A stretch of DNA of 64,000 nucleotides. Origin: Rhizobium sp. PDO1-076 (GTDB lineage Bacteria; Pseudomonadota; Alphaproteobacteria; Rhizobiales; Rhizobiaceae). The notes under the pieces were generated by a model, which searched no databases, had not been told where the DNA came from, and saw only the letters and a list, made by a program, of their open reading frames with translations. The position numbers were made by a program, and so were the translations under genes. Below are positions 35,967-45,329 of this stretch, one piece after another. The stretch is taken from the NCBI RefSeq assembly GCF_000247475.1, contig NZ_AHZC01000111.1, positions 55,565 through 119,564 of the forward strand. Direction: 5' to 3'. Positions within the stretch are counted from its first letter, which is position 1, and every line of letters starts with the position of its first letter.

Positions 35967-38201
35967 ATGGTGACCAGAGGCAAATCCCGCGACCGTGTCG
36001 AACCGACTTTCGAGGAAGATCGAGAGGAGGAGGATTTTCGCCTTGATGCCAACGATCGGCTCGGCGGGCGAAGCAGTCAGGCGAAGACGGGAACCAAGGG
36101 GGCCAAATCCCAGACGAAGGCGAAGGCGAAACCGTCGGCGCGTGGCCGCAAGGCGAAGCCTGCGCCCAGAAGCGGCTTTGGCATTGGCAAGCTGATCTAC
36201 TGGTGCTTCGTTCTGTCGATCTGGGGCGGGATCGCCGTCGGCGGGCTCATCTTCTACTACGGGATGCAGATGCCCAGTGCGAGCAGCTGGTCTATTCCCG
36301 AACGCCCGCCGAACATGAAGATCGTTTCGGTCGAGGGAACCGTCATCGCCAATCGCGGCGCAACCGGCGGCGAGGCACTGCCGCTGGAGGAAATGTCGCC
36401 TTATATCCCGCAAGCGGTCATGGCGATCGAGGACAGGCGCTTCTATTCGCATTTCGGCGTGGATCCGCTCGGCCTGGCGCGCGCCGTGGTCAACAACCTG
36501 ACCGGAAGCGGCAGTCTGCAGGGTGGCTCGACACTGACCCAGCAGCTGGCCAAGAACCTGTTCCTGTCGCCGGAGCGCACGATCGAGCGCAAGGTCCAGG
36601 AAGTGCTCCTGTCCTTCTGGCTGGAGCAGAAATTCACCAAGGACCAGATCCTGGCGATGTATCTGAACCGGGTCTATTTCGGTTCGAACGCCTACGGCGT
36701 CGAGGCGGCGGCAAGGCGCTATTTCAACAAGTCGGCACGCGACGTGAACCTTGGCGAGGCAGCCCTTCTGGCCGGACTGCTCAAGGCGCCGTCACGGCTC
36801 TCGCCTGCCCGCGATCCTGAAGCCGCGGAGGCCCGCGCCCAGGTGGTCCTCGGGGCGATGCGCGAAGAAGGCTATATTACCGACGACGAAATCAAGACCG
36901 CGATGTCGCAATCGCCGACGCGGGCGAAGCGGTACTGGAGCGGTGCCGGGCAATATGTCGCCGACATGGTCAAGGATGAAGTCACGGGCCTGATCGGCAC
37001 GGTGACCGAGGATCTGGTGGTCGAGACGACCATCGACATGACGTTGGAGAAAAAGGCGGAAGCGGCGCTCACAGAGACACTGGCGGCCGATGGCGCCAAG
37101 CTCAATGCGTCCCAAGCGGCGCTGGTGTCGATCGATGGCACCGGCGCGATCCGGGCGCTGGTCGGCGGGCGCGACTATGCCGAAAGCCAGTTCAACCGCG
37201 CGGTCAAGGCCAAGCGGCAGCCGGGCTCGGCATTCAAGCCCTTCGTCTACGCGGCCGCCATGGAAATCGGCCTGCGGCCGGATTCGATCCGCAACGACGC
37301 ACCGATCCGGATCGGCGCCTGGACGCCGGAAAACTACGACCAGAAATTTCGCGGCCCGGTCACGCTGACCCAGGCGATGGAGGATTCGCTGAATACGATT
37401 GCGGCGCAGATGGTGATGGAGGTCGGCCCCGACCAGGTGATCAAGCTCGCGCATCGGATGGGCATCGATTCGGATCTGCAAAACAATGCCTCGATCGCGC
37501 TCGGCACCTCGGAAGTTTCGCTGCTCGAACTGACAGCTGCCTATGCACCGTTCATGAACGGCGGCTACAAGGCGACGCCGCATGTGATCCGGCGGATCCT
37601 GAAGACCGACGGCACGGTGATCTACGAGAACAATTATCTCGAGCCGCCGCGTGTCCTCAGTGACGGCGTCGTGTCGTCGATGAACAAGATGATGATGGGC
37701 GTGATCAACAACGGCACCGGCCGCAAGGCCCGCCTGAAGGGCTGGGAGGCGGCCGGCAAGAGCGGCACGACGCAGTCATTCCGCGATGCGCTGTTTGTCG
37801 GCTATACCAGCAACCTGACCACCGGCGTCTGGTTCGGCAATGACGATGGCCAGTCGATGAAAAAAGTCACCGGCGGCGGTCTTCCGGCCGTGGCCTGGCA
37901 TGACTTCATGACCGCCGCCCATCAGGGGCTTTCTCCGGCACCCTTGCCCGGCGGCGATTACTATGAACCGGCACCGCAGCAGGAGGACATGACGATCGGC
38001 ACAATCATTTCCGACGTGTTCACGGGTGGTGGCGAGGAGCGCTATCCCGCGCAACCCGAGGCGCCGCCGCAGGCTCAAGGCGGAGAACCCGGGATGACCG
38101 GCGCCACCGGCCCGACCCCGCCGGGCGATGTCGGACCGGCCCAGTCCGCAGGTGGCGAACGGCGTCGCACCACCCTGCTCGACCTCATTCTGGGGCAATG
38201 A
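35967..38201 (+). CDS. Class A penicillin-binding protein (PBP1-type, GT51 plus transpeptidase)
   Basis: This inner-membrane enzyme polymerises glycan strands and crosslinks peptides in cell wall synthesis. A highly basic cytoplasmic N-terminus (about 70 residues) precedes one membrane helix (YWCFVLSIWGGIAVGGLIFYY). The glycosyltransferase has EDRRFYSHFGVD with the catalytic glutamate and GGSTLTQQLAKNLF. The transpeptidase has the SxxK serine in PGSAFKP, the SxN in EDSLNT and KSGTTQ. A Pro/Gly-rich tail ends the protein. I chose the ATG at 35967 (744 residues, GGAG 13 nt upstream). An ATG at 35925 would add 14 residues and lacks a site. Confidence 0.92.
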   Translation: MVTRGKSRDRVEPTFEEDREEEDFRLDANDRLGGRSSQAKTGTKGAKSQTKAKAKPSARGRKAKPAPRSGFGIGKLIYWCFVLSIWGGIAVGGLIFYYGMQMPSASSWSIPERPPNMKIVSVEGTVIANRGATGGEALPLEEMSPYIPQAVMAIEDRRFYSHFGVDPLGLARAVVNNLTGSGSLQGGSTLTQQLAKNLFLSPERTIERKVQEVLLSFWLEQKFTKDQILAMYLNRVYFGSNAYGVEAAARRYFNKSARDVNLGEAALLAGLLKAPSRLSPARDPEAAEARAQVVLGAMREEGYITDDEIKTAMSQSPTRAKRYWSGAGQYVADMVKDEVTGLIGTVTEDLVVETTIDMTLEKKAEAALTETLAADGAKLNASQAALVSIDGTGAIRALVGGRDYAESQFNRAVKAKRQPGSAFKPFVYAAAMEIGLRPDSIRNDAPIRIGAWTPENYDQKFRGPVTLTQAMEDSLNTIAAQMVMEVGPDQVIKLAHRMGIDSDLQNNASIALGTSEVSLLELTAAYAPFMNGGYKATPHVIRRILKTDGTVIYENNYLEPPRVLSDGVVSSMNKMMMGVINNGTGRKARLKGWEAAGKSGTTQSFRDALFVGYTSNLTTGVWFGNDDGQSMKKVTGGGLPAVAWHDFMTAAHQGLSPAPLPGGDYYEPAPQQEDMTIGTIISDVFTGGGEERYPAQPEAPPQAQGGEPGMTGATGPTPPGDVGPAQSAGGERRRTTLLDLILGQ

Positions 38202-38356
38202 TCTTCACCGAAAAAGCATAGTTCCCGGGCGGCATGCCAGACGCAAGCCTGCCTCTCTAGGAAATCTGCTTGGCAAAGCGGGAGCGGCATCCCATTTCTG
38301 GTGGAGAAAACCGCCGCCAATCTGTTCTATTTACTGGATTACAGCGGAATTCCAGC

Positions 38357-38385
38357 CTTGCAGTCCGAAAAACTGCTTCTTATAT
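38357..38385 (+). promoter_or_regulatory. Candidate dnaK promoter
   Basis: CTTGCA (38357-38362) and TTATAT (38380-38385) are separated by 17 bp, close to the alphaproteobacterial CTTGAC/CTATAT pattern. The CTTG element also fits heat-shock (RpoH) promoters. The site lies about 110 bp upstream of dnaK in a 294-bp gap with no other gene. Confidence 0.6.
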
Positions 38386-38495
38386 ACGCGACATAACCGC
38401 AGCGTGGCTGCGAATATCACAGACCGTCCACGTCGAGGGGCTGTCAGGGAATGCCTGATCGGGGTTCCGACAGCCTGCTTCAAGGAGAGAATGAA

Positions 38496-40409
38496 ATGGC
38501 TAAAGTAATCGGTATCGACCTTGGAACGACCAACTCCTGCGTCTCCGTCATGGACGGCAAGGACGCGAAGGTCATCGAGAATTCTGAAGGCGCACGCACC
38601 ACGCCGTCGATGGTGGCATTTTCCGATGATGGCGAACGCCTTGTCGGCCAGCCGGCCAAGCGTCAGGCTGTGACCAACCCGACCAACACGCTCTTCGCCG
38701 TCAAGCGCCTGATCGGCCGCCGCTACGAAGACCCGACGGTCGAGAAGGACAAGAGCCTCGTGCCGTTCCATATCGTCAAGGGTGACAATGGCGACGCCTG
38801 GGTCGAAGCGCAGGGCAAGGCCTATTCGCCTTCGCAGATCTCGGCCATGATCCTGCAGAAGATGAAGGAAACGGCAGAAGCCTATCTCGGCGAGAAGGTC
38901 GAAAAGGCCGTCATTACCGTTCCCGCTTACTTCAACGACGCCCAGCGCCAGGCCACCAAGGATGCCGGCCGCATCGCTGGTCTCGAAGTGCTGCGCATCA
39001 TCAACGAGCCGACCGCAGCTGCCCTTGCCTATGGCATGGACAAGCGCGAAGGTAAGACGATTGCCGTCTATGACTTGGGTGGCGGTACCTTCGACATCTC
39101 GGTTCTGGAAATCGGCGACGGCGTCTTCGAAGTGAAGTCGACCAATGGCGACACCTTCCTCGGTGGTGAAGACTTCGACATGCGTCTGGTCGAATATCTT
39201 GCTGCGGAATTCAAGAAGGACCAGGGCATCGACCTGAAGGGCGACAAGCTGGCCCTGCAGCGCCTGAAGGAAGCTGCTGAAAAGGCCAAAATCGAGCTGT
39301 CCTCGTCGCAGCAGACCGAAATCAACCTGCCGTTCATCACGGCGGATGCGACCGGTCCGAAGCACCTGACGATGAAGCTGACCCGCGCCAAGTTCGAAAA
39401 CCTGGTCGACGACCTGATCCAGCGCACCGTTGCGCCTTGCAAGGCAGCGCTGAAGGATGCTGGCGTCACGGCTGCCGAAATCGAGGAAGTTGTTCTCGTC
39501 GGCGGCATGAGCCGCATGCCGAAGGTGCAGGAAATCGTCAAGCAGTTGTTCGGCAAGGAGCCGCACAAGGGCGTCAACCCGGATGAAGTGGTTGCCATGG
39601 GCGCCGCGATCCAGGCCGGCGTTCTGCAGGGTGACGTCAAGGACGTTCTGCTGCTGGACGTGACCCCGCTGTCGCTCGGCATCGAAACGCTCGGTGGTGT
39701 CTTCACCCGTCTGATCGATCGCAACACAACGATCCCTACCAAGAAGAGCCAGACCTTCTCGACCGCCGAAGACAGCCAGTCGGCCGTGACCATCCGAGTA
39801 TCGCAGGGCGAACGCGAAATGGCCCAGGACAACAAACTGCTTGGCCAGTTCGACCTCGTCGGCCTGCCGCCGGCACCCCGTGGCGTTCCGCAGATCGAAG
39901 TGACCTTCGACATCGATGCCAACGGCATCGTGCAGGTTTCGGCCAAGGACAAGGGCACCGGCAAGGAACAGCAGATCCGCATCCAGGCTTCTGGTGGTCT
40001 GTCTGATGCCGACATCGAAAAGATGGTCAAGGATGCCGAGGCCAATGCCGATGCGGACAAGCAGCGTCGTGCCGTCGTCGAAGCCAAGAACAGCGCCGAA
40101 AGCCTGATCCACTCGACCGAAAAGTCGGTCAGCGAGTTTGGCGACAAGGTTTCCGAGACCGATCGCAAGGCGATCGAAGATGCGATTGCTGCCCTGAAGG
40201 GCTCACTCGAAGTCTCCGAACCTTCGGCAGACGACATCCAGGCAAAGACGCAGACCCTCATGGAAGTGTCCATGAAGCTTGGCCAGGCCATCTATGAAGC
40301 CCAGCAGGCTGAAGGTGGCGCGGACAATGCGCAGAATGGCCCGGATAGCGATATCGTTGATGCCGATTATGAAGAAGTGAAGGACGAAGACACGAAGAAG
40401 TCTGCCTAA
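38496..40409 (+). CDS. dnaK: Chaperone protein DnaK (Hsp70)
   Basis: DnaK is the ATP-driven cytoplasmic Hsp70 that holds and refolds proteins with DnaJ and GrpE. The 637-residue protein starts [19 protein letters not shown] and carries the phosphate loops [15 protein letters not shown] and [14 protein letters not shown]. The substrate-binding domain begins near [14 protein letters not shown], and the acidic end ([11 protein letters not shown]) is typical. AAGGAGA lies before the ATG at 38496; the longer open frame from 38451 was rejected. The stop overlaps the start of a small exported-protein gene (TAATG), which separates dnaK from dnaJ. Confidence 0.97.
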   Translation: MAKVIGIDLGTTNSCVSVMDGKDAKVIENSEGARTTPSMVAFSDDGERLVGQPAKRQAVTNPTNTLFAVKRLIGRRYEDPTVEKDKSLVPFHIVKGDNGDAWVEAQGKAYSPSQISAMILQKMKETAEAYLGEKVEKAVITVPAYFNDAQRQATKDAGRIAGLEVLRIINEPTAAALAYGMDKREGKTIAVYDLGGGTFDISVLEIGDGVFEVKSTNGDTFLGGEDFDMRLVEYLAAEFKKDQGIDLKGDKLALQRLKEAAEKAKIELSSSQQTEINLPFITADATGPKHLTMKLTRAKFENLVDDLIQRTVAPCKAALKDAGVTAAEIEEVVLVGGMSRMPKVQEIVKQLFGKEPHKGVNPDEVVAMGAAIQAGVLQGDVKDVLLLDVTPLSLGIETLGGVFTRLIDRNTTIPTKKSQTFSTAEDSQSAVTIRVSQGEREMAQDNKLLGQFDLVGLPPAPRGVPQIEVTFDIDANGIVQVSAKDKGTGKEQQIRIQASGGLSDADIEKMVKDAEANADADKQRRAVVEAKNSAESLIHSTEKSVSEFGDKVSETDRKAIEDAIAALKGSLEVSEPSADDIQAKTQTLMEVSMKLGQAIYEAQQAEGGADNAQNGPDSDIVDADYEEVKDEDTKKSA

Positions 40410-40882
40410 TGCGGGCCTCGACGCGGCGTTTGTCTCCAAGGTGGCTGGCCCTCGGGCCAGCCGCATTTTCTTTGGTCGTCGCGACGGGTGCCGTCCAGGC
40501 ACAGGACAAGGCTCAGCTCAGCGCCGTTCACCGCCAGGTGAGTACCGCTGAGTCGACCATTGCCAAGGCCATTACTGCAGGCGACAGCAACAGCCTGTTT
40601 CGTATCGGCACCGAACTCGGACGGATCATCGAAGCTGCCCTGGAGAAACGCGAAAGCGGGGGTGAGGTTTCGGCATGCGACATGGCGGCTCATTCCCTGG
40701 CCTTCGCCGCAGTCTCGGCATCCGACGGGCTGGCCAGCAAGGGCGAACCGCGCAAGGCCCTGCTGGACGACGCCGTTTCCGCTTCATCAGATTTCCGGAA
40801 AGACATGCTGACTTGCGACAAGCAGGCAGGCAAGAAAACTGGCAGCCACACCAGCGTGGAGAAAGCTTTGAGAGCTCTGTAA
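40409..40882 (+). CDS. Small exported protein between dnaK and dnaJ, function unknown
   Basis: This 157-residue protein starts with a signal peptide ([31 protein letters not shown], cut before QDKAQ). A mostly helical mature part of about 125 residues has two cysteines (VSACDM and LTCDKQ) that could form a periplasmic disulphide. I recognise no named family. The start overlaps the dnaK stop (TAATG 40407-40411) and the stop is 4 bp before dnaJ, so it is cotranscribed and likely heat-inducible. A periplasmic protein inside the cytoplasmic chaperone operon is odd; a role in envelope stress is only a guess. Confidence 0.72.
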   Translation: MRASTRRLSPRWLALGPAAFSLVVATGAVQAQDKAQLSAVHRQVSTAESTIAKAITAGDSNSLFRIGTELGRIIEAALEKRESGGEVSACDMAAHSLAFAAVSASDGLASKGEPRKALLDDAVSASSDFRKDMLTCDKQAGKKTGSHTSVEKALRAL

Positions 40883-40886
40883 TATC

Positions 40887-42029
40887 ATGGCAAAAGCAGA
40901 TTTCTACGAAACCCTCGGGGTTGGCCGAACGGCAGACGAGAAGGAGCTGAAAAGCGCCTTCCGCAAGCTTGCGATGGTCTACCATCCCGACAAGAATCCC
41001 GAAGACAAGGACGCCGAACGCAAGTTCAAGGAGATCAACGAGGCCTATGAGACCTTGAAGGATCCGCAGAAGCGCGCGGCCTATGATCGGTTCGGCCATG
41101 CTGCATTCGAAAACGGCGGCGGTGGCGGCGGAGGCGGAGGCTTTGCCGGCGGCGGTGGTTTCTCGGATATTTTCGAGGACATCTTCGGCGAGATGATGGG
41201 TGGCGCCCGCGGTGGACGCGCCCGGTCCACCAATGGACGCGAGCGCGGTGCGGACCTGCGCTACAACATGGAAATCTCGCTGGAAGAAGCCTTTACCGGC
41301 AAGACCGCGCAGATCCGGGTTCCAACCTCGATCACCTGCGAAGTCTGCACCGGCAGCGGCGCCAAGCCCGGCACCAAGCCGACCACCTGCGCGACCTGTC
41401 AGGGTTCCGGCCGCATTCGTGCCGCGCAGGGCTTCTTCTCGATCGAGCGGACCTGCCCCACCTGTCATGGATGGGGCCAGACCATCTCGGACCCGTGCGG
41501 CAAGTGCAATGGCCAGGGCCGCGTGACGGAAGAGCGTTCGCTGTCGGTCAACATTCCGTCGGGCATCGAGGACGGCACGCGCATTCGTCTGCAAGGCGAA
41601 GGCGAGGCCGGTCTCAGAGGCGGTCCGTCAGGCGACCTCTACATATTCCTGTCGGTCAGGCCGCATGAATTCTTCCAGCGCGACGGGGCCGATCTCTATT
41701 GCTCGGTGCCGATTTCGATGACGACGGCAGCGCTTGGCGGCACTTTTGACGTCGCGACGCTGGACGGGACGAAATCGCGGGTGACCGTGCCGGAAGGCAC
41801 GCAGCCGGGCAAGCAGTTCCGTCTCAAGGGCAAGGGCATGCCGGTGCTGCGGTCAACGCAGACGGGTGATCTCTATATCCAGATCCAGATCGAGACACCG
41901 CAGAAGCTCTCCAAGCGCCAACGCGAGTTGCTGCAGGAATTCGAGCAGTTGTCGTCGAAGGAAAACAATCCGGAATCGACGGGCTTCTTTTCCCGGATGA
42001 AGGATTTCTTCGACACGCTCAGCGACTGA
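40887..42029 (+). CDS. dnaJ: Chaperone protein DnaJ (Hsp40)
   Basis: DnaJ delivers unfolded proteins to DnaK and stimulates its ATPase. The 380-residue protein has an N-terminal J domain with the HPD motif ([11 protein letters not shown]), then a Gly/Phe-rich linker with long glycine runs (residues about 75-100). A zinc-finger domain of four repeats follows ([32 protein letters not shown]; the third has Trp for the usual Ser/Lys). The C-terminal substrate-binding barrels contain GEGEAG and [18 protein letters not shown]. It follows the small exported-protein gene by 4 bp and ends at a strong bidirectional terminator. Confidence 0.96.
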   Translation: MAKADFYETLGVGRTADEKELKSAFRKLAMVYHPDKNPEDKDAERKFKEINEAYETLKDPQKRAAYDRFGHAAFENGGGGGGGGGFAGGGGFSDIFEDIFGEMMGGARGGRARSTNGRERGADLRYNMEISLEEAFTGKTAQIRVPTSITCEVCTGSGAKPGTKPTTCATCQGSGRIRAAQGFFSIERTCPTCHGWGQTISDPCGKCNGQGRVTEERSLSVNIPSGIEDGTRIRLQGEGEAGLRGGPSGDLYIFLSVRPHEFFQRDGADLYCSVPISMTTAALGGTFDVATLDGTKSRVTVPEGTQPGKQFRLKGKGMPVLRSTQTGDLYIQIQIETPQKLSKRQRELLQEFEQLSSKENNPESTGFFSRMKDFFDTLSD

Positions 42030-42056
42030 TCCTGTGCTGGTTATTGCATGCGAGAC

Positions 42057-42088
42057 AAAACGGGTCGGATTTTTCCGGCCCGTTTTTT
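42057..42088. terminator. Bidirectional terminator after dnaJ
   Basis: AAAACGGGTCGGA (42057-42069) pairs with TCCGGCCCGTTTT (42074-42086), with one G-T pair. It has T runs on both strands and lies between dnaJ and the convergent slyX. Confidence 0.88.
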
Positions 42089-42153
42089 GTGCGCCGCTTG
42101 CGCGGATCGCATCCGCAATTGTCCACCGCCTCGGCACACCTGACAAGAATGGA

Positions 42154-42363
42154 TCAGTAATGCGGTGGCCTGGTGATGGCCGGAGCGTCGAGCGACTGCT
42201 CCTCGATATTTGAAAAGCGTTCCGACAACCGCTCAAGCTTGGTTCGGGTCTGCTCGACCACTTTCCACTGCTCGGCAAGCTGATCGGACAAATCATCGAT
42301 CACCCGCGCCTGGTGGGCCAGCATCTCCTCCAGCCGCATGATGCGTTCGTCCTGGTCGCTCAT
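42154..42363 (-). CDS. slyX: SlyX family protein
   Basis: This short 69-residue protein starts MSDQDERIMRLEEMLAHQARVIDDLSDQL, a continuous coiled coil, and ends with the family hallmark PPHY. SlyX proteins are small and conserved in proteobacteria, and their molecular role is not established. The start at 42361-42363 was chosen for its family beginning; the longer open frame to 42423 adds 20 residues without homology. It is convergent to dnaJ. Upstream on the same strand, 70 bp away, is a small membrane-protein gene. Confidence 0.85.
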   Translation of the reverse strand: MSDQDERIMRLEEMLAHQARVIDDLSDQLAEQWKVVEQTRTKLERLSERFSNIEEQSLDAPAITRPPHY

Positions 42364-42433
42364 GGCTCTCTCCGCCGACTGTTTGAACTGCGGCTTCATG
42401 CCGAAAGAATGCCGGAGCGTCAAACCGGAGGCG

Positions 42434-42721
42434 CTATCTTTGCTTCTTTTTCTTGTAGGGCATCAACATCACGGCTGACGCTGTCACCGCGGCCGCGAAG
42501 GTGAGCGCGAGCGGTACAGTCATCATCAAGGCCGGCAGGACCGGATGACTGGCGCGCGCAAGTGAGGTGCCCACACCTCCGAAATCGAGCCAGAGGATCG
42601 CGCCTGATGTCACAAGACCAAGCATTGCACCGAAGGCGGCATTGAGCGCCAGGAAGCGCAGCATGTCCCAATGATCGCGGCGGGCCTCTTCGGGCGTCAG
42701 TTCGTCGGGATCCGGCCTCAT
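42434..42721 (-). CDS. Small two-helix membrane protein, function unknown
   Basis: This 95-residue protein starts MRPDPDELTPEEARRDHWDMLRFLALNAAFGAMLG and has two hydrophobic segments (about residues 25-45 and 60-85) and a basic end (MPYKKKKQR). Both ends should face the cytoplasm. Rhizobial relatives appear to exist, but I cannot name a family. The start was placed at 42719-42721, with GAGGA about 10 nt upstream. In-frame starts at 42757 and 42841 would extend it, the latter running into the region before recF. It is divergent from recF. Confidence 0.65.
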   Translation of the reverse strand: MRPDPDELTPEEARRDHWDMLRFLALNAAFGAMLGLVTSGAILWLDFGGVGTSLARASHPVLPALMMTVPLALTFAAAVTASAVMLMPYKKKKQR

Positions 42722-42885
42722 CGCGGAGTGTTCCTCGCCTTTCAAGATGGTCCACATTACTGCAACGCCAGCCTCTTGCCATGTCGCATGACGTCGCAGA
42801 GGCGGGATGGCCACGAGAAACCATCGCTGCTCCCTTGCCATGGCGTCTGGTTCGGCCTAGCTCAAGGCAAGAGCGAATCCGAACG

Positions 42886-44016
42886 ATGATCCAGAAGACC
42901 CATATCCAACGACTGAAGCTGACCGACTTCCGCAACTATGCGCAGGCTTCCTTGAGCCTCGGCGGCCGTCATGTCGTGCTGATCGGCGAAAACGGCGCTG
43001 GCAAGACCAATCTGATGGAAGCCGTTTCCTTCCTCTCGCCCGGTCGCGGCCTGAGACGTGCGGTCCTTTCCGATATCGCCCGGGTCGGCGCGCCTGCGGG
43101 TTTCTCAATCTTTGCCGAGATCGAAGGCATGGCAGGCGAGGTTCAGATCGGAACCGGCACCGAGGGCGGCAGCGATGACGAAGCGCTCGTTCGCCGACTG
43201 AGGATCAACGGCACGCCGGTCAAGTCGGTGGACGAACTGACCGATCACCTGCGCGTCCTCTGGCTGACACCGGCGATGGATGGACTTTTCACCGGACCTT
43301 CAGCCGATCGCCGGCGTTTCCTCGACCGGCTGGTGCTTTCGCTGGATCCGGCCCATGGGCGTCGCGCGGGCGATTTCGAACGCGCCATGCGCAGCCGCAA
43401 CAGGCTTTTGTCCGACGGACGCTTCGACCCCGCTTGGCTGTCGGGCATCGAACAGCAGATGGCGGCGCTCGGCGTTGCCATGGCGGCGGCGCGACGGGAA
43501 ATGCTGGGACTACTGGCCGGATTGATCGAGGGGGATCGGCAGACATCGCGCTTTCCCTCGGCCCATCTTGCGCTCAGCGGCTTCATGGACGACGAAGCGG
43601 ACAGGCCGGCTTACGAACTGGAAGATCGCTACATCCAGATGCTGGCGTCTTCGCGTCACCGGGATGCGGCAGCCGGACGGACACTGGACGGCCCGCATCG
43701 TGTCGATCTGCAGATCCGCCATATCGAGAAGGACATGAATGCCGAACGCTGTTCGACGGGGGAGCAGAAGGCTTTGCTGATCGGGCTGGTGCTTGCGCAT
43801 GCCCGGCTTGTCGGAACGATGACCGGATTTGCTCCGGTTCTGCTGCTCGACGAGATTGCCGCCCACCTGGACGAGGGCCGGCGGGCCGCGCTGTTCGACC
43901 GGATCGACGCACTGGGCGGGCAGGCCTTCATGACCGGCACGGACAGGTCGATGTTTTCCGCACTCGGCGAGCGTGCCGAGGTCATCACCGTCCAAGATGG
44001 TACCCTTGATGGCTGA
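42886..44016 (+). CDS. recF: DNA replication and repair protein RecF
   Basis: RecF is an SMC-like ATPase that, with RecO and RecR, loads RecA at gapped DNA. The 376-residue protein starts with the typical IQRLKLTDFRNYAQASL, followed by Walker A GENGAGKTN (residues 34-42). The family segment RRFLDRLVLSLDP is in the middle. The end has the signature STGEQKALLIGLVLAHA and Walker B VLLLDEIAAHLDEGRR. The ATG at 42886 gives the normal start; the longer open frame from 42781 has no homology. In many bacteria recF lies with dnaA-dnaN; here it is next to a moeB-like gene. Confidence 0.94.
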   Translation: MIQKTHIQRLKLTDFRNYAQASLSLGGRHVVLIGENGAGKTNLMEAVSFLSPGRGLRRAVLSDIARVGAPAGFSIFAEIEGMAGEVQIGTGTEGGSDDEALVRRLRINGTPVKSVDELTDHLRVLWLTPAMDGLFTGPSADRRRFLDRLVLSLDPAHGRRAGDFERAMRSRNRLLSDGRFDPAWLSGIEQQMAALGVAMAAARREMLGLLAGLIEGDRQTSRFPSAHLALSGFMDDEADRPAYELEDRYIQMLASSRHRDAAAGRTLDGPHRVDLQIRHIEKDMNAERCSTGEQKALLIGLVLAHARLVGTMTGFAPVLLLDEIAAHLDEGRRAALFDRIDALGGQAFMTGTDRSMFSALGERAEVITVQDGTLDG

Positions 44017-44057
44017 GCGCTCTTCCCCGCCCGCCTCCCCCATGGCATGATCGCCTG

Positions 44058-44819
44058 ATGGATCCGTTGCTCCCCGAAGAACTTTCCCGCTATCACCGCC
44101 ATATCCTGCTGCCGGAAATCGGCGGCCATGGACAGCAATTACTGAAATCCGCCCGCGTGCTGGTGATTGGTGCCGGCGGGCTGGGCGCGCCCGTGCTGCA
44201 GTATCTCGCAGCCGCAGGTATCGGCACGATGGGGATTGTCGATGACGACGGGGTCTCCCTCTCCAACCTGCAACGACAGGTGATCCACGACACCGGTACT
44301 ATCGGGGAAAAGAAGACCGAAAGTGCTGCGCGGGCGATCGCCCGGCTCAATCCGCATTGCCGTGTGGTGCAATACGAGGCGCGCTTCGACGCTCACTTCG
44401 CCCGCGACCATCTGGGACGCTTCGACCTTCTGATCGACGGATCGGACAATTTCGCAACGCGCTACGCCGCAGCGGACGCGGCCGAGATACGCGCCATTCC
44501 GCTGGTGACGGGGGCAGTCGGCCGCTTCGACGGCTCAGTCACGGTGCTGGCTCCACACCTGACCGATGCCGAGGGGCGGCAGAACCCGCGCTACCGCGAT
44601 CTGTTTCCCGAGGCACCGCCGGAAGGCCTCATTCCGTCCTGCGCCGAAGCCGGGATCATCGGCGCCCTGACCGGCGTCATCGGAACGCTGATGGCGATGG
44701 AAGCAATCAAGCTGGTGACCGGCACCGGCGAGCCACTGATCGGGCGCCTGCTGCTCTACGATGCGCTGACGGCGAAATTCGACACTATCCGCTATCGCCG
44801 TCGGGAGCCGCGTCCTTGA
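44058..44819 (+). CDS. moeB: MoeB/ThiF-type adenylyltransferase lacking zinc cysteines
   Basis: Proteins of this E1-like family adenylate the C-terminal glycine of a small sulphur carrier (MoaD or ThiS) in molybdopterin or thiamine synthesis. The 253-residue protein has the ATP loop VLVIGAGGLGAPVLQYLAAAG, SLSNLQRQVIHDTG with the arginine finger, IDGSDNFATRY, and the conserved cysteine C195 in SCAEAGIIGALTGVIG. The usual first zinc pair (CYRCLF in MoeB) reads RYRDLF, and the second CxxC near the end is absent. The zinc site is therefore lost, though the fold looks intact. Assignment between molybdopterin and thiamine roles is not certain. Confidence 0.85.
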   Translation: MDPLLPEELSRYHRHILLPEIGGHGQQLLKSARVLVIGAGGLGAPVLQYLAAAGIGTMGIVDDDGVSLSNLQRQVIHDTGTIGEKKTESAARAIARLNPHCRVVQYEARFDAHFARDHLGRFDLLIDGSDNFATRYAAADAAEIRAIPLVTGAVGRFDGSVTVLAPHLTDAEGRQNPRYRDLFPEAPPEGLIPSCAEAGIIGALTGVIGTLMAMEAIKLVTGTGEPLIGRLLLYDALTAKFDTIRYRRREPRP

Positions 44820-45325
44820 ACGGGAACGGGAACGAGAGCGAGGACGGCAGCGTCGAAATCCGGCGGGTCGGGGCAGCCGGATATCACGACTACGAAGCGC
44901 TTTTCGACCTGATCGTCCGATCGTTCGCCTATATGGATGGCGTGATCGATCCGCCGTCTTCGGCACATCGGTTGAGCCTGGAGGGGCTGAAGCAGAAGGC
45001 GCTGGACGAGATCGGACTGGCCGCGTTCCTCGACGGCAGGCTAGTCGGCTGCGCTTTCGTCAAACCGGAAGCCAGGGCACTCTATGTCGGCAAGCTTGCT
45101 GTGGCCGCCGATATGCAAGGTCACGGAATCGGCTATCGGCTGCTGACCGAGGCCGAAACGATCGCCAGGAATCTCGGGCGCGACATGCTGCGACTGGAGA
45201 CACGTATCGAGCTTGCCGGCAATCACCGGCGCTTTGCCGCATGGGGGTTCGTCAAGACGGCCGAAAACAGCCATCCGGGCTTCACCCGGACGACCTCGAT
45301 TGAAATGTGCAAACGGCTGCCCTGA
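44816..45325 (+). CDS. GNAT-family N-acetyltransferase
   Basis: This 169-residue protein has the GNAT acetyl-CoA motif LYVGKLAVAADMQGHGIGYRLLTEAE (the Q-x-x-G-x-G loop binds the pyrophosphate). It ends with the motif AAWGFVKTAENSHPGFTRTTSIEM. The substrate is unknown. The TTG at 44816 overlaps the stop of the MoeB-like gene (TTGA), with GGGAG about 8 nt upstream, so the two are coupled. The long upstream open frame is a shadow inside that gene. The gene converges with the 2-hydroxyacid dehydrogenase 4 bp beyond its stop. Confidence 0.85.
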   Translation: MNGNGNESEDGSVEIRRVGAAGYHDYEALFDLIVRSFAYMDGVIDPPSSAHRLSLEGLKQKALDEIGLAAFLDGRLVGCAFVKPEARALYVGKLAVAADMQGHGIGYRLLTEAETIARNLGRDMLRLETRIELAGNHRRFAAWGFVKTAENSHPGFTRTTSIEMCKRLP

Positions 45326-45329
45326 ACGT

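Noticed and set aside
38331..40112. 593-codon minus-strand open frame antisense to dnaK
   Set aside because: Antisense frames over dnaK are a well-known artefact of its codon pattern; the sense strand is plainly DnaK.
41110..41160. Simple repeat of GGC/GGT triplets
   Set aside because: It encodes the Gly-rich linker of DnaJ, a normal family feature, not an independent repeat element.
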